Source of the DNA: JAAYAY01 sp963674575
GTDB lineage: Bacteria > Planctomycetota > Planctomycetia > Pirellulales > Thermoguttaceae
DNA: 64,000 nt
Assembly (NCBI GenBank): GCA_963674575.2
Contig: CAXXQT010000005.1
Coordinates: forward strand, 1,488,001 to 1,552,000
Reading direction: 5' to 3'
The notes under the pieces were generated by a model. It made no database searches and was not told where the DNA came from. It saw only the letters and a list, made by a program, of their open reading frames with translations. Shown piece by piece: positions 44,242 through 55,300 of this stretch. The position numbers were made by a program, and so were the translations under genes. Positions within the stretch are counted from its first letter, which is position 1, and the number at the start of each line of letters is the position of its first letter.

Positions 44242-45480
44242 GTGGCGGTCTACAAAGAGCTTTCCAGGGACGAGATGAAACAACTGATTGAAGATGGGAT
44301 CGTTCCCGTCGATCCCACCGCATTGCAGTATGTGGATATGGCGGACGTCGCGGAATTCTACGAAGCGAAGCGTTTTGAACTCAATGCCGAGTTCGCGAGG
44401 TGGCTTTCGATTCCTTACCTGAAGAAGGCGGCAGACGACGGCAACGTGGAAGCCATGTACCTGTTTGCCACGGAAAAAGTCCGCAATCCCGACGATAAGT
44501 ACGATTACCTGAAGAAAGCGTCGGACCACGGACACGAGTTGGCTGCGAACGCGCTGAATGATCTGTCCACATATTCCGAGATGAGCCAAAGCAGGCTGGT
44601 CGCCCTTGCCGACAGGGGGGGAACGCTGGCCTGCTACTCGCTGGCGCTTCAATACGACAAGGAGGCGGATACCCGTGGTCTGGCCTTCTATTACTACTAT
44701 CAGGCAAGCAAGGCTGGAGATCTGCCGGACGTTGAGAAGAAGTTCGCCGAGGACAAGTTGCGTCAAGGGGAATTCTCATTGTACGCGACTTCGCTGCCTT
44801 TGGACAAACTCCAGGAGATGGCTGCCGGCGAGAATGTGGATGCCGTGATCGAGATGGCAAACCGTTACGGAGATAAACGCGGCACTCTTGGGCACGACAA
44901 AGTAAAGGCCTTCGCACTCTACAGGAAGGCCTTCGATATGCTGAAAGCCAATCCGGAACGCAACACGCCTGACTGGAAGAGAAGACAGAGCATTGAAAGG
45001 GGAAGCGATAGCGTATTCCACGACAGGCAGTCGCCGGTGCTTCTGTTGGAAGAAGGGGACATGCATCCCCTGGTTCAGGGCTGTCTCGGTGGTCATTACC
45101 GTCGGAACTTCAAGTACGACAAGGCTTACGACTTCTACATGCGCGCTTGCAAAGCGGGCCATGGCGGTGCGTTCGACGCGCTTTACAATTCCCTGTTTGC
45201 TGCCCAATTGTCGAGGGAGAAGCTCGAGATCGCCGTAGAAAAGGACGGGAATCGGGTCGCAATGTACTATCTCGCGACAAAGCACCTGTTCGGAAAGAAC
45301 AAGAGCGAAGAAGAGATTGAACGCGGTTTGCGGATGCTCTACATCTCGGGCAAACTCGGGTGGAAGAGTTCTTCCAGAGAATTGGCGAACTGCGAGAAGT
45401 ACATTCGGGATCACCCGGGAGTGAAAGAGAGAATAGAAGCTCCCTTCGATCTGTCCGGGACTCCCGGACATCGGAATTAG
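44242..45480 (+). CDS. Lipoprotein, C-terminal part after IS4 copy 2
   Basis: The original frame resumes at 44212 (LLKDKVVEPCVAVY) and the first usable start is the GTG at 44242 (412 codons). It begins with the last 24-residue repeats (KELSRDEMKQLIEDGIVP, QYVDMADVAEFYEAKR). Next come Sel1-like helical repeats (YLKKAADDGNVEAMYLFATE, YYYYQASKAGDL, YKAFDMLKA-type helices). Separated from its signal peptide, the fragment would stay in the cytoplasm if made at all, so I regard it as the broken half of the gene at 41134. Confidence 0.75.
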   Translation: MAVYKELSRDEMKQLIEDGIVPVDPTALQYVDMADVAEFYEAKRFELNAEFARWLSIPYLKKAADDGNVEAMYLFATEKVRNPDDKYDYLKKASDHGHELAANALNDLSTYSEMSQSRLVALADRGGTLACYSLALQYDKEADTRGLAFYYYYQASKAGDLPDVEKKFAEDKLRQGEFSLYATSLPLDKLQEMAAGENVDAVIEMANRYGDKRGTLGHDKVKAFALYRKAFDMLKANPERNTPDWKRRQSIERGSDSVFHDRQSPVLLLEEGDMHPLVQGCLGGHYRRNFKYDKAYDFYMRACKAGHGGAFDALYNSLFAAQLSREKLEIAVEKDGNRVAMYYLATKHLFGKNKSEEEIERGLRMLYISGKLGWKSSSRELANCEKYIRDHPGVKERIEAPFDLSGTPGHRN

Positions 45481-45655
45481 AGCGGTCGACCAACATAGAA
45501 ACGTACGTGCCAGCCCCCGGGGGACAGCAAGCATGACGCGCAAGCACGTATCGCATCAGAGTGTTCCGGTTGCTTACTACCGAGGACCTGATTTTCAGAG
45601 GCCGGTTCATGTAAGCCATTCAAGATCGGCTCGATACTGGCCGGCACAAGGGTTG

Positions 45656-45851
45656 GCCGGAAATCCCAGATTCTTCTGGTTTCCGGCGCAATTGCCACTG
45701 AGTAGTCGCGTCTTCCTTGCAGAACGCGGCCAAGGGGCTGCGAAACAGGAACGGTTCAGAGGAGAGGGAAGGACGGTTCGCCGCGGGAGGGGCAGGTTTC
45801 CTCCAAGGAGGTCACTTCTTGGGGGAAACCCCGCGGCGGACGCCTCCGAAC
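45656..45851. repeat. Family A repeat copy 7 joined to structured block C copy 2
   Basis: GGAAATCCCAGATTCTTCTG, core TTTCCGGCGCAATTGCC, hairpin 45705-45730 (GTCGCGT / ACGCGGC), then block C at 45754-45851. Pairing: GTTCAGAGG with CCTCCGAAC (one mismatch) and GTTCGCCGCGGG with CCCGCGGCGGAC, plus an inner CCTCCAAGGAGG. It matches 36949-37129 closely. Confidence 0.75.
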
Positions 45852-45852
45852 T

Positions 45853-46158
45853 ATGGAGATACGGGATGAGTTCGCAGAGCGATTCCGAGCCCTTTCGCGA
45901 GCAGATTCGGCCCTGCTCACAAGGCAGCGCATCGCTCTTGCGGCCCGAGATTTGAATCGAGTGTTCCGTCGACAATCGATTCGCTCTTCCTCGGTCCCTC
46001 ATTCGGGAACATGTCGATTCGATCTCGCCGATATGACGGGGGAGGTTCGTGCTGCCATGGCCTACCTGGGGGGGCGCGGCGCGATTTCGTCTCGTGAGGC
46101 GACGCCTCAATACAAATTCTGGACGACGTGTCACATGAGGACGGGCAATCACGAGTAG
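45853..46158 (+). CDS. Doubtful small gene
   Basis: A 101-codon frame starts immediately after block C (MEIRDEFAERFRALSRADSA). The first half is a plausible Arg/Ala-rich helix, but the second half is unlike a folded protein and the ribosome binding site is buried in the block C structure. No family recognised. Listed because nothing else explains the 460 bases before the giant gene. Confidence 0.22.
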   Translation: MEIRDEFAERFRALSRADSALLTRQRIALAARDLNRVFRRQSIRSSSVPHSGTCRFDLADMTGEVRAAMAYLGGRGAISSREATPQYKFWTTCHMRTGNHE

Positions 46159-46212
46159 TTAAGTGGGAGATGCGTGGAACTCAAGCGAGTCTCCTGTAGC
46201 CTCCGGCGCACC

Positions 46213-46237
46213 TAACCTGCTGCCAAACGGCAGGTTA
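46213..46237. promoter_or_regulatory. Hairpin upstream of the giant gene
   Basis: TAACCTGC and GCAGGTTA form a perfect 8-bp stem around TGCCAAACG. It has no T run, so it is not a classic terminator. Between it and the ATG, ttatgcctgcgtcag...cttaaac resembles the leaders at 5640 and 12830. It may be a 5' regulatory structure. Confidence 0.4.
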
Positions 46238-46315
46238 CGGTCGAGCGTATTTGCGATACAGGCTACGGCATTTTATGCCTGCGTCAGTTGTCTTAAACAA
46301 TAGAGAGCGAGCACC

Positions 46316-49300
46316 ATGGGCATTTTCTCCACATTTCGCAGCAAGACCACCAGTCGCCTCGGACATTCCAGCCACTTCATGTCGCCTAAGAAGCGAGGCC
46401 TCCGGTTTGAACCGCTCGAAGACCGGCGGATGCTGGCGATCATCACGGTCAACTCGCTCAGCGACGGTGCGATCGACCACACGGACGACGCAACGAACCT
46501 CACCCTCCGCGATGCGATCGCCCAGGCGGCCGACGAAACAACCAACCCTGGCGCCGACGAAATCGTTTTCGCCGATTCGCTCAGTCTTGAGACAACCCCC
46601 GGCACAATCACGCTCACCGAGGGCCAACTGACCATCGACTCGGATCTGACCATCGCCGGCCCCGGCGCCGACCAACTCACCGTGGACGGAAGCCAGAAGA
46701 GTCGGGTGTTCTACGTGACGGGCGAGTCAACGGAAGCAACACTGAACGGCCTGACGATCACGGGCGGGCAGACAACGGATTCCGGCAGTAACTCGGCACA
46801 CTACGGTGGCGGGATCTACAACTACTCGGCCACGCTCACCGTGTCGGAGTCGACCATCAGCGGCAACTCGGCACACTACGGCGGCGGGATTCATAGCCGC
46901 TACGGCACACTCAAAGTAACAGAGTCGACCATCAGCGGAAACTCGGCACAGGAGAACGGCGGCGGAATCTACAACAACTCCGGCACACTCGCGGTGACGC
47001 AGTCGACCATCAGCGGGAATTCGGCAGATTCTGGCTCCGGCGGCGGGATTGGAAACTACTACCAGGCCGCCACACTCACAGTAACGGAGTCGACGATCAG
47101 CGAAAACTCGGCACACGACAGCGGCGGTGGGATTGACAACTTCAGTGGCCCAGTCACGCTGACTCAGTCGACGATCAGCGGAAACTCGGCACAGGACAAC
47201 GGCGGCGGGATTTACGACAACTCCGGCACGCTCACCGTGACGCAGTCGACAATCAGCGGAAACTCGGCACAGGACAACGGCGGCGGGGTCTACAGCATCT
47301 ACTGCGAACTTACCGTGACGCAGTCGACCGTCAGCGGAAATTCGGCAGATTCTGGCGCCGGCGGCGGGATTTACAACTACTCCTTCTCAGACGCACTCAC
47401 CATAACGCAGTCAACGATCAGCGAAAACTCGGCGCAGTTCTCTGGCGGAGGAATCTACAACGACTACTCCGGCACGCTCACAGTAACGCAGTCGCTCATC
47501 AGCGGGAATTCGGCGGATTCCGGCTCGGGCGGCGGAATCTACAACGACTCCTACTCCGCCTCAGTAGTACAGTCGACCATCAGCGGGAACTCGGCAGAGG
47601 ACTACGGCGGTGGGATTTACAACGTCTCCAACACGTTGACGATCAACAATACGATCGTGGCGCTCAACATGGATTCGTCTGGCATCGACATCTATGGCGC
47701 CTACGACGACAACAATGACTCCAGCCTGATTGGGGTTGATCCGCTGTTCATCGATCCTGATGGGGGCGACTATCGACTCCAGCCGAGCAGCCCGGCGATC
47801 AATGGAGGAGACAACTCGTTGTTGCCCGCGGATACGTACGATCTGGACGGCGACGGTGATGTCGCTGAACCGCTTCCGGTCGATCTGGACTGCAATCCTC
47901 GCGTTCTCGGCGAGTGTGTCAATATCGGGGCGTACGAATCGCCTGGCCTTGCCGTTCCGCAGGAGCACTATCTCGTCGGAGATGTTGACCTCTCGGTCGA
48001 CATGTTGCCTGGAGCGACGCTCGTTGAACTGTCGTGCAGTTCGGGGGGAAACCGAGTGGATATTGGCTCGGGTATGGCGACTTCCAACAGCTTCACCTGG
48101 GATACGACAACCGTCGACGATGGCCCGGTAAGTCTTGCGGCGGAGTATTTCGACGACGACGGGGTGCTGATCGAAACGGTGAGCCAACGAGTCGTTGTTG
48201 CCAACAACGTCGACTTCGTGATTCACCGTACATCAATCACAGCCGACACAACCTGGGCCGCAGGCGTTCATGTCGTCACAGAGAACCTCGAAATTGCGGC
48301 AGGAGCGACCCTGACGATCGAGCCGGACGCCGTCATCAAGTTTCTTGATGGAACCTCATTGACGGTTGCCGACGGCGCATCGCTCGTCGCCAACGGCGCC
48401 GTCTTCACTCATATCGCGGACGACACGATCGGTGGCGACGCAAACCTTGATGGAAACGCGACTCTCCCGCAATCCGATCAGTATTCTATCGCCGGCGATG
48501 GCACAATCTCGCTCGGCGACAGCGAACTTCGCTATCTCACGCGAGAGTACTCGGGGACGCTGTCAACAAGCCAAATATGGCAGGGCCGCCAGGTGATTTG
48601 GCTGACCGGCGACGTGACCATTCCCTCCGGCGTGCAACTCGACATCCAGCCGGGCGCGATTATCAAGCTCGATCCGGGGGTGTCGATCACCGTCCAGTCG
48701 GGCGGCACGCTCAACGCGATCGGCACTTTGGCCAATCCGATCGTCTTCACTTCGACTCACGACGACGCTTACGGCGGTGACACGAATCAAAACGACGAAG
48801 AGACACAACCGCAGGCAGGTGACTGGCACCAGATCTTTGCAAACGGCGGCACGGTCCATTTCAATCATGTGCGTGTCTCCTACTGCAGCCAGTCAAACAA
48901 CGAGGGCGGATTGTATGTGTCGTCCGGCGGCGCGATGACATTCGACAATAGCGTCATCTCTGAAACACAGTACGACGCGATGCGAAACAACGGCGGGATC
49001 TTCACCGCGACAAACTCGATCTTCACGGAGAGTTCGCTCGCATTGCGCCCGAGCAGCGGCACGTCGACGCTTACCAACTGTACGATCGCGAACGTTACGA
49101 CGGCCGTGCGTGGCGGGGCGGGCACGTTTACCAATTGCGTGTTCGCAAATGTGGCGGATACGATCGAAGAATGGGGACCCAGCACCTTTCGGTACTGCGC
49201 CTTCTGGAACCGCGAGGATTTTGGCCCCCAATCAACAAACCAAGTCGGCACGAATGGTAACATCTGGGCCGATCCCATATTTCGCGACGCGGAGAACGGC

Positions 49301-52300
49301 GATTTCACGCTCTTGGCAGGCAGTCCGCTGATCGATGGGGGCGACGGAACCGTTGCCCCTGCGACCGATGCACTGGGCCGCGAGCGGTTCGACGATCCTT
49401 ACGTGGTCGATACGGGGGTCGCGGATGCTGACGGTGCCTGTCCCGACATCGGCGCCTATGAGATGGTCGAGTCGGCGACGTCCGATCTTGACGTGACGGT
49501 CAACTGGCTGGAAGGGCCGAGCATGGCGACAGTCGGCGATACCGTCACACTACGCTGGCAGGTGACGAACATCGGCACCAAAGCGATCAGCGAGACGTGG
49601 CGCGACACGATTACGATGGTCTCCGACGCAGGACAAGAGATCACCGTCGGCGACGTCCAGCAGACCACGTCGATCGGAGTCGGCGAGTCCATCGAATGCA
49701 CGGCGCAGATCACGATCCCTGCAATGAGCGAAGGCAACTGGCAATTCCAAGTGCAATTGAACGCCTATCGCGATGTATTTGAAGGCCAGAATATCTACAA
49801 CAACGTCGCGCAGAGCGACGGGCAGTGCACCATTGCCGTGCCCGTATTATCGACCGCCGAAGGGGTCGCCAGTCAAACCGTTTCCGCCACACAATCGAGA
49901 CTCTACAAGCTGACGCTGCCCGCCGGCCAGTCGTTGTTGGTTGCGGGCGAGTCGACCGAGCCGATTTCGATCATCGCCTCTAGCGGCTTCGCACCGACGG
50001 CAAATTCGTTTGACTGGCAAGCGTCTGGCTACGGCGATTGTCAGTATTCGCTGTCGATTCCGGAATCGACAGAAGAGCGGACGATGTATGTCCGCGTTTC
50101 GACGACTCGGTCCAATGCCGTGTTCAGCCTTTCCTGTGTATCCAACCCCTTTTCGCTTGACGCCGTTTCGACGGATGAGATATCGAACTCCGGGAGTTCG
50201 ACGCTCACGGTCACCGGTTCCGGCTTCGAGCCCGGCATGATATTCAGGCTGCAAAAAGGGCCCACGACCCCGATCACCGGCGAACTGCTCGACGTCCCGT
50301 CGGCCAGTTCGGCATCGGTTCGCTTTGACATGACCGGCGCGGCGACCGGCGTCTACACGCTATCGGTCACCTCGGCAGACGGCTCTCGCACAGCGTCGTT
50401 GACCAATGCCGTGACGGTCGTTGACGGTGTCGGCGAGTCGCTCGAGGCTTGGCTTGAGATCCCCGATACTGTGCGAGAAGGTCGCGTCTACACGGGCTAC
50501 GCCTGTTATGCCAACACGGGCGACGTCGACATTCTAGCCCCGAGTCTCTATGTCGAAAGCGATACGGATGTCCAATTCGCTGCCTCCTCCGAGGATCTGG
50601 ATGACATGGTCACGTCGCTCGCGTTGCTCGGCGTGAGCCCGACCAGTCCGGCGGGCACCCTCAAGCCCGGCGAAAGTTCTCGCGTCGCGTTCTATTTCGT
50701 CGCCGGCAGCGAAACCAGCATCCAACTTCTGTCGCTCGCCAATGAAAACGGCGCCATCGGCCTGGAGCATTGGTCGACCTGGCAGGAATATCACGAAGCA
50801 ATCGCCGACGCGGCCACGCGTTTGGGACGACGTGGCGACACCTCGTACGACTACAGCGACTGCCGCGAACTGGCAGTTCGTTTGGCGGACGCTCAACCGG
50901 TTGCGGCTGTCAGCGGCCATTTGCGCAACGCGGACACGGGCGAATCACTGGCGGACTATGTTATCACCGCAACCTCCGACGAGTCCGGCGAGTTTGTCGA
51001 AGTGGTTACCGATGAAAGCGGTTTCTTCTCGCTCCGGAATCTCGATGGAAACGCTTCGTACACGCTCGAAGCTGTTGGGCTTTGCGAACTGAGCACAACC
51101 AGCGTCACGTTTGCTGATCCGAACAACGACATCAACGATCTTACGATTGCGGCTTTGCCGATCGGAACGATCACGGGGACCATCCACAACACAAATGTCG
51201 CTTTCTCCGCAGCGGGAATCCTCGTCGGGGCTGTTGCTGAGGACGGAACCGAGTACACAACCGTCACCGACACATTCGGGTATTACGCGTTCGACGCCCT
51301 GCTGTCCGACGTGTACACCGTTATGGTCCAGACGGACGATTATCGATACGCCCTTCCGGCAACCGATATTGTGCTTGACGCCGTGAGCGACGACGTTGTT
51401 CTCGATTTCACGCTACAAGACGGGGCGTGTCTGACAGGGGTCGTCACCGATGCCACCACAGGTGATCCGATTGCCGATGTGGAGGTGAGTTGTTCGATCT
51501 CGGACGTGCCCGGCCTGGAGTACGTCGCGGTCAGCAACGAACTGGGCGAGTATTCAATCAATGGAGTTCCATTGGGTACTTGCAAGATCAACGCCTATGC
51601 CGAAGGGTGGCAACTTCCTCCCGAGCAAACGGTGGCAGCGTCGACCGCAGGCGACACGTACGTTTGCGACGTAGGCCTGTATGGAGCCGTGATCTTCTTC
51701 GCGCTACCCGCTGGCGGTGTGGCCCCGCTCTCGACGACCTTTGAAATCCCGAACGACTCCTACGCCGAGGGATACACATACGCCTGGGACTTCGACAGCG
51801 ACGGCGTGATCGACAGCACCGAAGCCGAGCCGGACTGCGAGTATTCCGATCCCGGCGAATACACGGTCACCCTGGTCGTGACCGCGAACGGTGTTTCTGA
51901 AACGTACGTCGCAGTGGACTACATCGATGTTTGCGAACCGATCGAAACGGTGGTAAAAGACAAGGTCCTCGTTGTCGATGACGACGATGCCGTCACGATC
52001 GTCTCGGCCACCGAGACGGAACTTGTGATCCAGGTAACGGGTTCGCCGTCGGCCCCCATCGAGGTAGATACGATACTCGTCAGTGAATACGGCGAGGGAC
52101 TTGCGCGGAAGATTGTCGGTGTTTCTCAGCAAGGCAATACGTACACGCTGGAAACGGTCGCCGCCGGAATCGGGGACATCTTTGAGTCTGTGCAAGTCTC
52201 GGGCGTCATGGAGCTTACCGATGAGGACATGATGGCGATGGGGTTCGAACTGGTGAGTATGGAATCGGGCACTCAAGACGTAGCGGCCGCTGCAAGCAAG

Positions 52301-55300
52301 GAAGGCTCTGTATGGAATTGGAGCGGAGAGGCGGGCATTGCCGTAACAACGTCGGCGTCGGTCAGCCCCACAATCGACTTCGAGTTGCGTTGGACGGACG
52401 ATGACTTCTACTTCCGAGTTGTTCCACAAATGACCTTTGAACTCTCCGCTGACGTGGAGTTTTTCAGGGAGATCAAATACGAATTCGATGAGAGCATCGT
52501 GCTCTTCACGCTAAGCAAGACCTTTGTGTTTTGGGCAGGATGGGTGCCCGTCATTGTCCCGGTCAAAGTGCCTTTGTCCGTAGGAGTAGAGGGAAATATT
52601 TCTGGAAAACTTGCCGTCACCGAGAGTGCGTCTGTCGCCATCACGATTGGAGCGGGCGTGGAGTGTGAAGACGGGGAGTTCAATCCCATCCTGGTGGCTA
52701 CGAAGCGTCACACCATCAGCCCGTGCGAAGGCGAGTTCACAGGTTCGGCGGAAGCGAAGGTTTACGGCAAAATCGAAGCTAAGGCGTCGCTCTACGGTGT
52801 TTCAAGCATTGTCGTCAACGCGAAACGCTTTCTTGGACTGAGTATCGACGTGTATCCGGAACTGGGGGCTTCCCTGAAGGCAGGTACGACCTACAAATTT
52901 GAAGCGAACATAGTCGATGTGGAAATCGAGGACTGGAAACTGAAATACGGGTACTCGATCTCTCACACCGACGATACGGTCCTCGCAGCATGGAACGCAG
53001 CCAAGGCCGAGTTTTCCGCGTCGCCGACATCCGGTGAAGCGCCCTTGATGGTCTCATTCAAAGACGAATCGGAACCGGGAGACGGCGGCGACATTAAATC
53101 CTGGAAATGGGATTTCGGTGATGGAACGACCTCGACAGAGCAGAACCCGACGCACACCTATGACGAGGAAGGGGAGTACGAGGTCACATTGACTATTGTG
53201 GGAAACTGGCTGACCTACGCGAAACCTGCGACAACAACGATCCATGTTGGCGAGAAACAAGAGGAAGATGAGAAGGAACCGGAGACGCCCCAGTCGTGCG
53301 ATCCGAATGAAATCGCCGGCCCGGTCGGGTATGACACGCCGGTCTCGGATCACTGGATCCAGGACGGCCAGCAGATGACCTATACGATCTACTTCGAGAA
53401 CCAGGCAACCGCAACCGGCGCCGCCCAAGAGATCTTCGTCAGTCATCAGTTGTCCGAGTCTCTCGATTGGTCAACATTCCAGGTGCAGGAGCTTGTCTTC
53501 AATAATCAGGTCGTGAGCGCCGTTGAAGGGAGGGCTGCTGGAAGCGTGACAGTCGATCAGGATGACGCCTCTTATCAGGTGATCATCGACACGTCGATCG
53601 ACTATGCGACCGGTGAGGTCAAGTGGTATCTGCGGTCCTACGACGCAAACACATTCGATCATTGGCCGGCCGATCCCTACGCCGGATTCCTGCCGCCGAA
53701 CGATGAGACCCATTGCGGCGAAGGACACATTACGTTCACGATCATGGCGAAAGACGATCTGCAGACTGGCGATACGATCTATTCGGAAGCGGAGATCATC
53801 TTCGACACAAACGACCCGATTGTGACCGATCCCTCGTGGACCAACACAATCGACGTGGACTCGCCGACAAGTTCGGTCGCTGCCCTGCCTGCTACGGTCG
53901 CCACGAGCAGTTTCACAGTTGCCTGGGCAGGCACAGACGTTGGCTCCGGCGTGGCTTCTTACGACGTGTATGTTGCGGAGAATAGCGGCCCGTGGACGCT
54001 CTGGCTCGACGACACGACCGGGACCTCGGCCCAATTCACGGGGCAATCGGAAAGCGTCTACTCTTTCTATTGCCTCGCCCAAGACCATGTGGGGCTGGTG
54101 GAAGACAAGTCGCCAACCGCGGAAGTCACCGTGCACGTGGTCATCGAGAACGTCTCTTCCATTCTCTACGTGGATGACGACTCAACCGCGATCGCTGCAA
54201 GCGGCGAGTCCTGGGCAAGCGCATTTGCCGATCTGCAAGACGCGCTGAACATGGCTTCCACACGCAATTCGGATGATGACGACACGAACAACGTTGCGGA
54301 GATTCGAGTTGCCGCAGGGGCTTACTATCCGAGCGAACGACTGTTCGAACTGAGCGATCCGCGCGCCGCCGTGTTCTCATTGCTGGATCAAGTGGCTCTT
54401 GTCGGCGGTTATGCCGGCCTGACTCCGGAGACGGGCGATTCTGCGGACACGCGCAGAGTTGACGCGTATATGACGACTCTCTCAGGCGACCTGGCACAGA
54501 ATGACACGACAACCGACGCAAGTCGCTTTGATGACAACGCGTATTCGGTTGTCTGCGCAAACTGGGTCGACGGTGCAATCGTTGACGGATTCGTTATCGA
54601 AGGAGGAAATTCCGACCACTCGGACAGCAGGTTCCTGAACCGCGGCGGTGGTCTATGGGCTAACGGTTCAACGCTGGAAATCGCCAATGTGCTCTTTCAG
54701 GACAATCAAGCCAGCGTATCTGGTGGGGGAGCCCACCTGGAGGCATCGACCGTTCATCTGCAGTCAGTCGAGTTCTCGTACAACGAGGCTGGCGGTGGAG
54801 GCGGACTGTCCACGTATCGGGCCGAGGTCATGGCCGAGGACTGTACCTTCAGTCACAACGTTGCGACTTCGGCTGGCGGCGGATGGGCCAGCACGCTTGG
54901 AAGCATCATTGCTCAGGACATGGTATTTGCCTTGAATCAAGGAGGGATCTACGGCGGTGGGCTCAAGAGCAACGGAACCTCCGCTGAGTGGCTCAACGTG
55001 AAGTTCCTGGAAAATGAAGCAAGATTGGGGGCGGGGCTGTATCTGGACGGGGAAGGTGCCGCAACTCTGACCAACGCGATCTTCTTTGGGAATGGATTGG
55101 GCGAGATGGCCGGGAGTGAATCATGCCTGGCGGGCGGTGGTGTGTATGTCTACAAGACGGGGACAGTCTACCTGGTGAACAGCACCATAGCCGGCAACCA
55201 CGCGAATTCCGGTGGAGGCGTCTTTGCCGTTGCCGACCAGGAGATGTCCGCTGAAGTGTCCTTCTCCAATTCGATTGTTGCCGCAAATTCTCAGGGAACG

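Noticed and set aside
46213..46237. Rho-independent terminator before the giant gene
   Set aside because: The stem is perfect but no run of T follows, and the next gene starts ~80 bases downstream in the same direction.
46830..47650. Regular repeats resembling a CRISPR array
   Set aside because: Units differ in length by codons, vary throughout, and lie in one open frame encoding beta-helix coils; there are no fixed repeats with unique spacers and no cas genes.
51704..52429. 241-codon minus-strand frame within the giant gene
   Set aside because: Antisense to PKD and neighbouring domains; no independent support.
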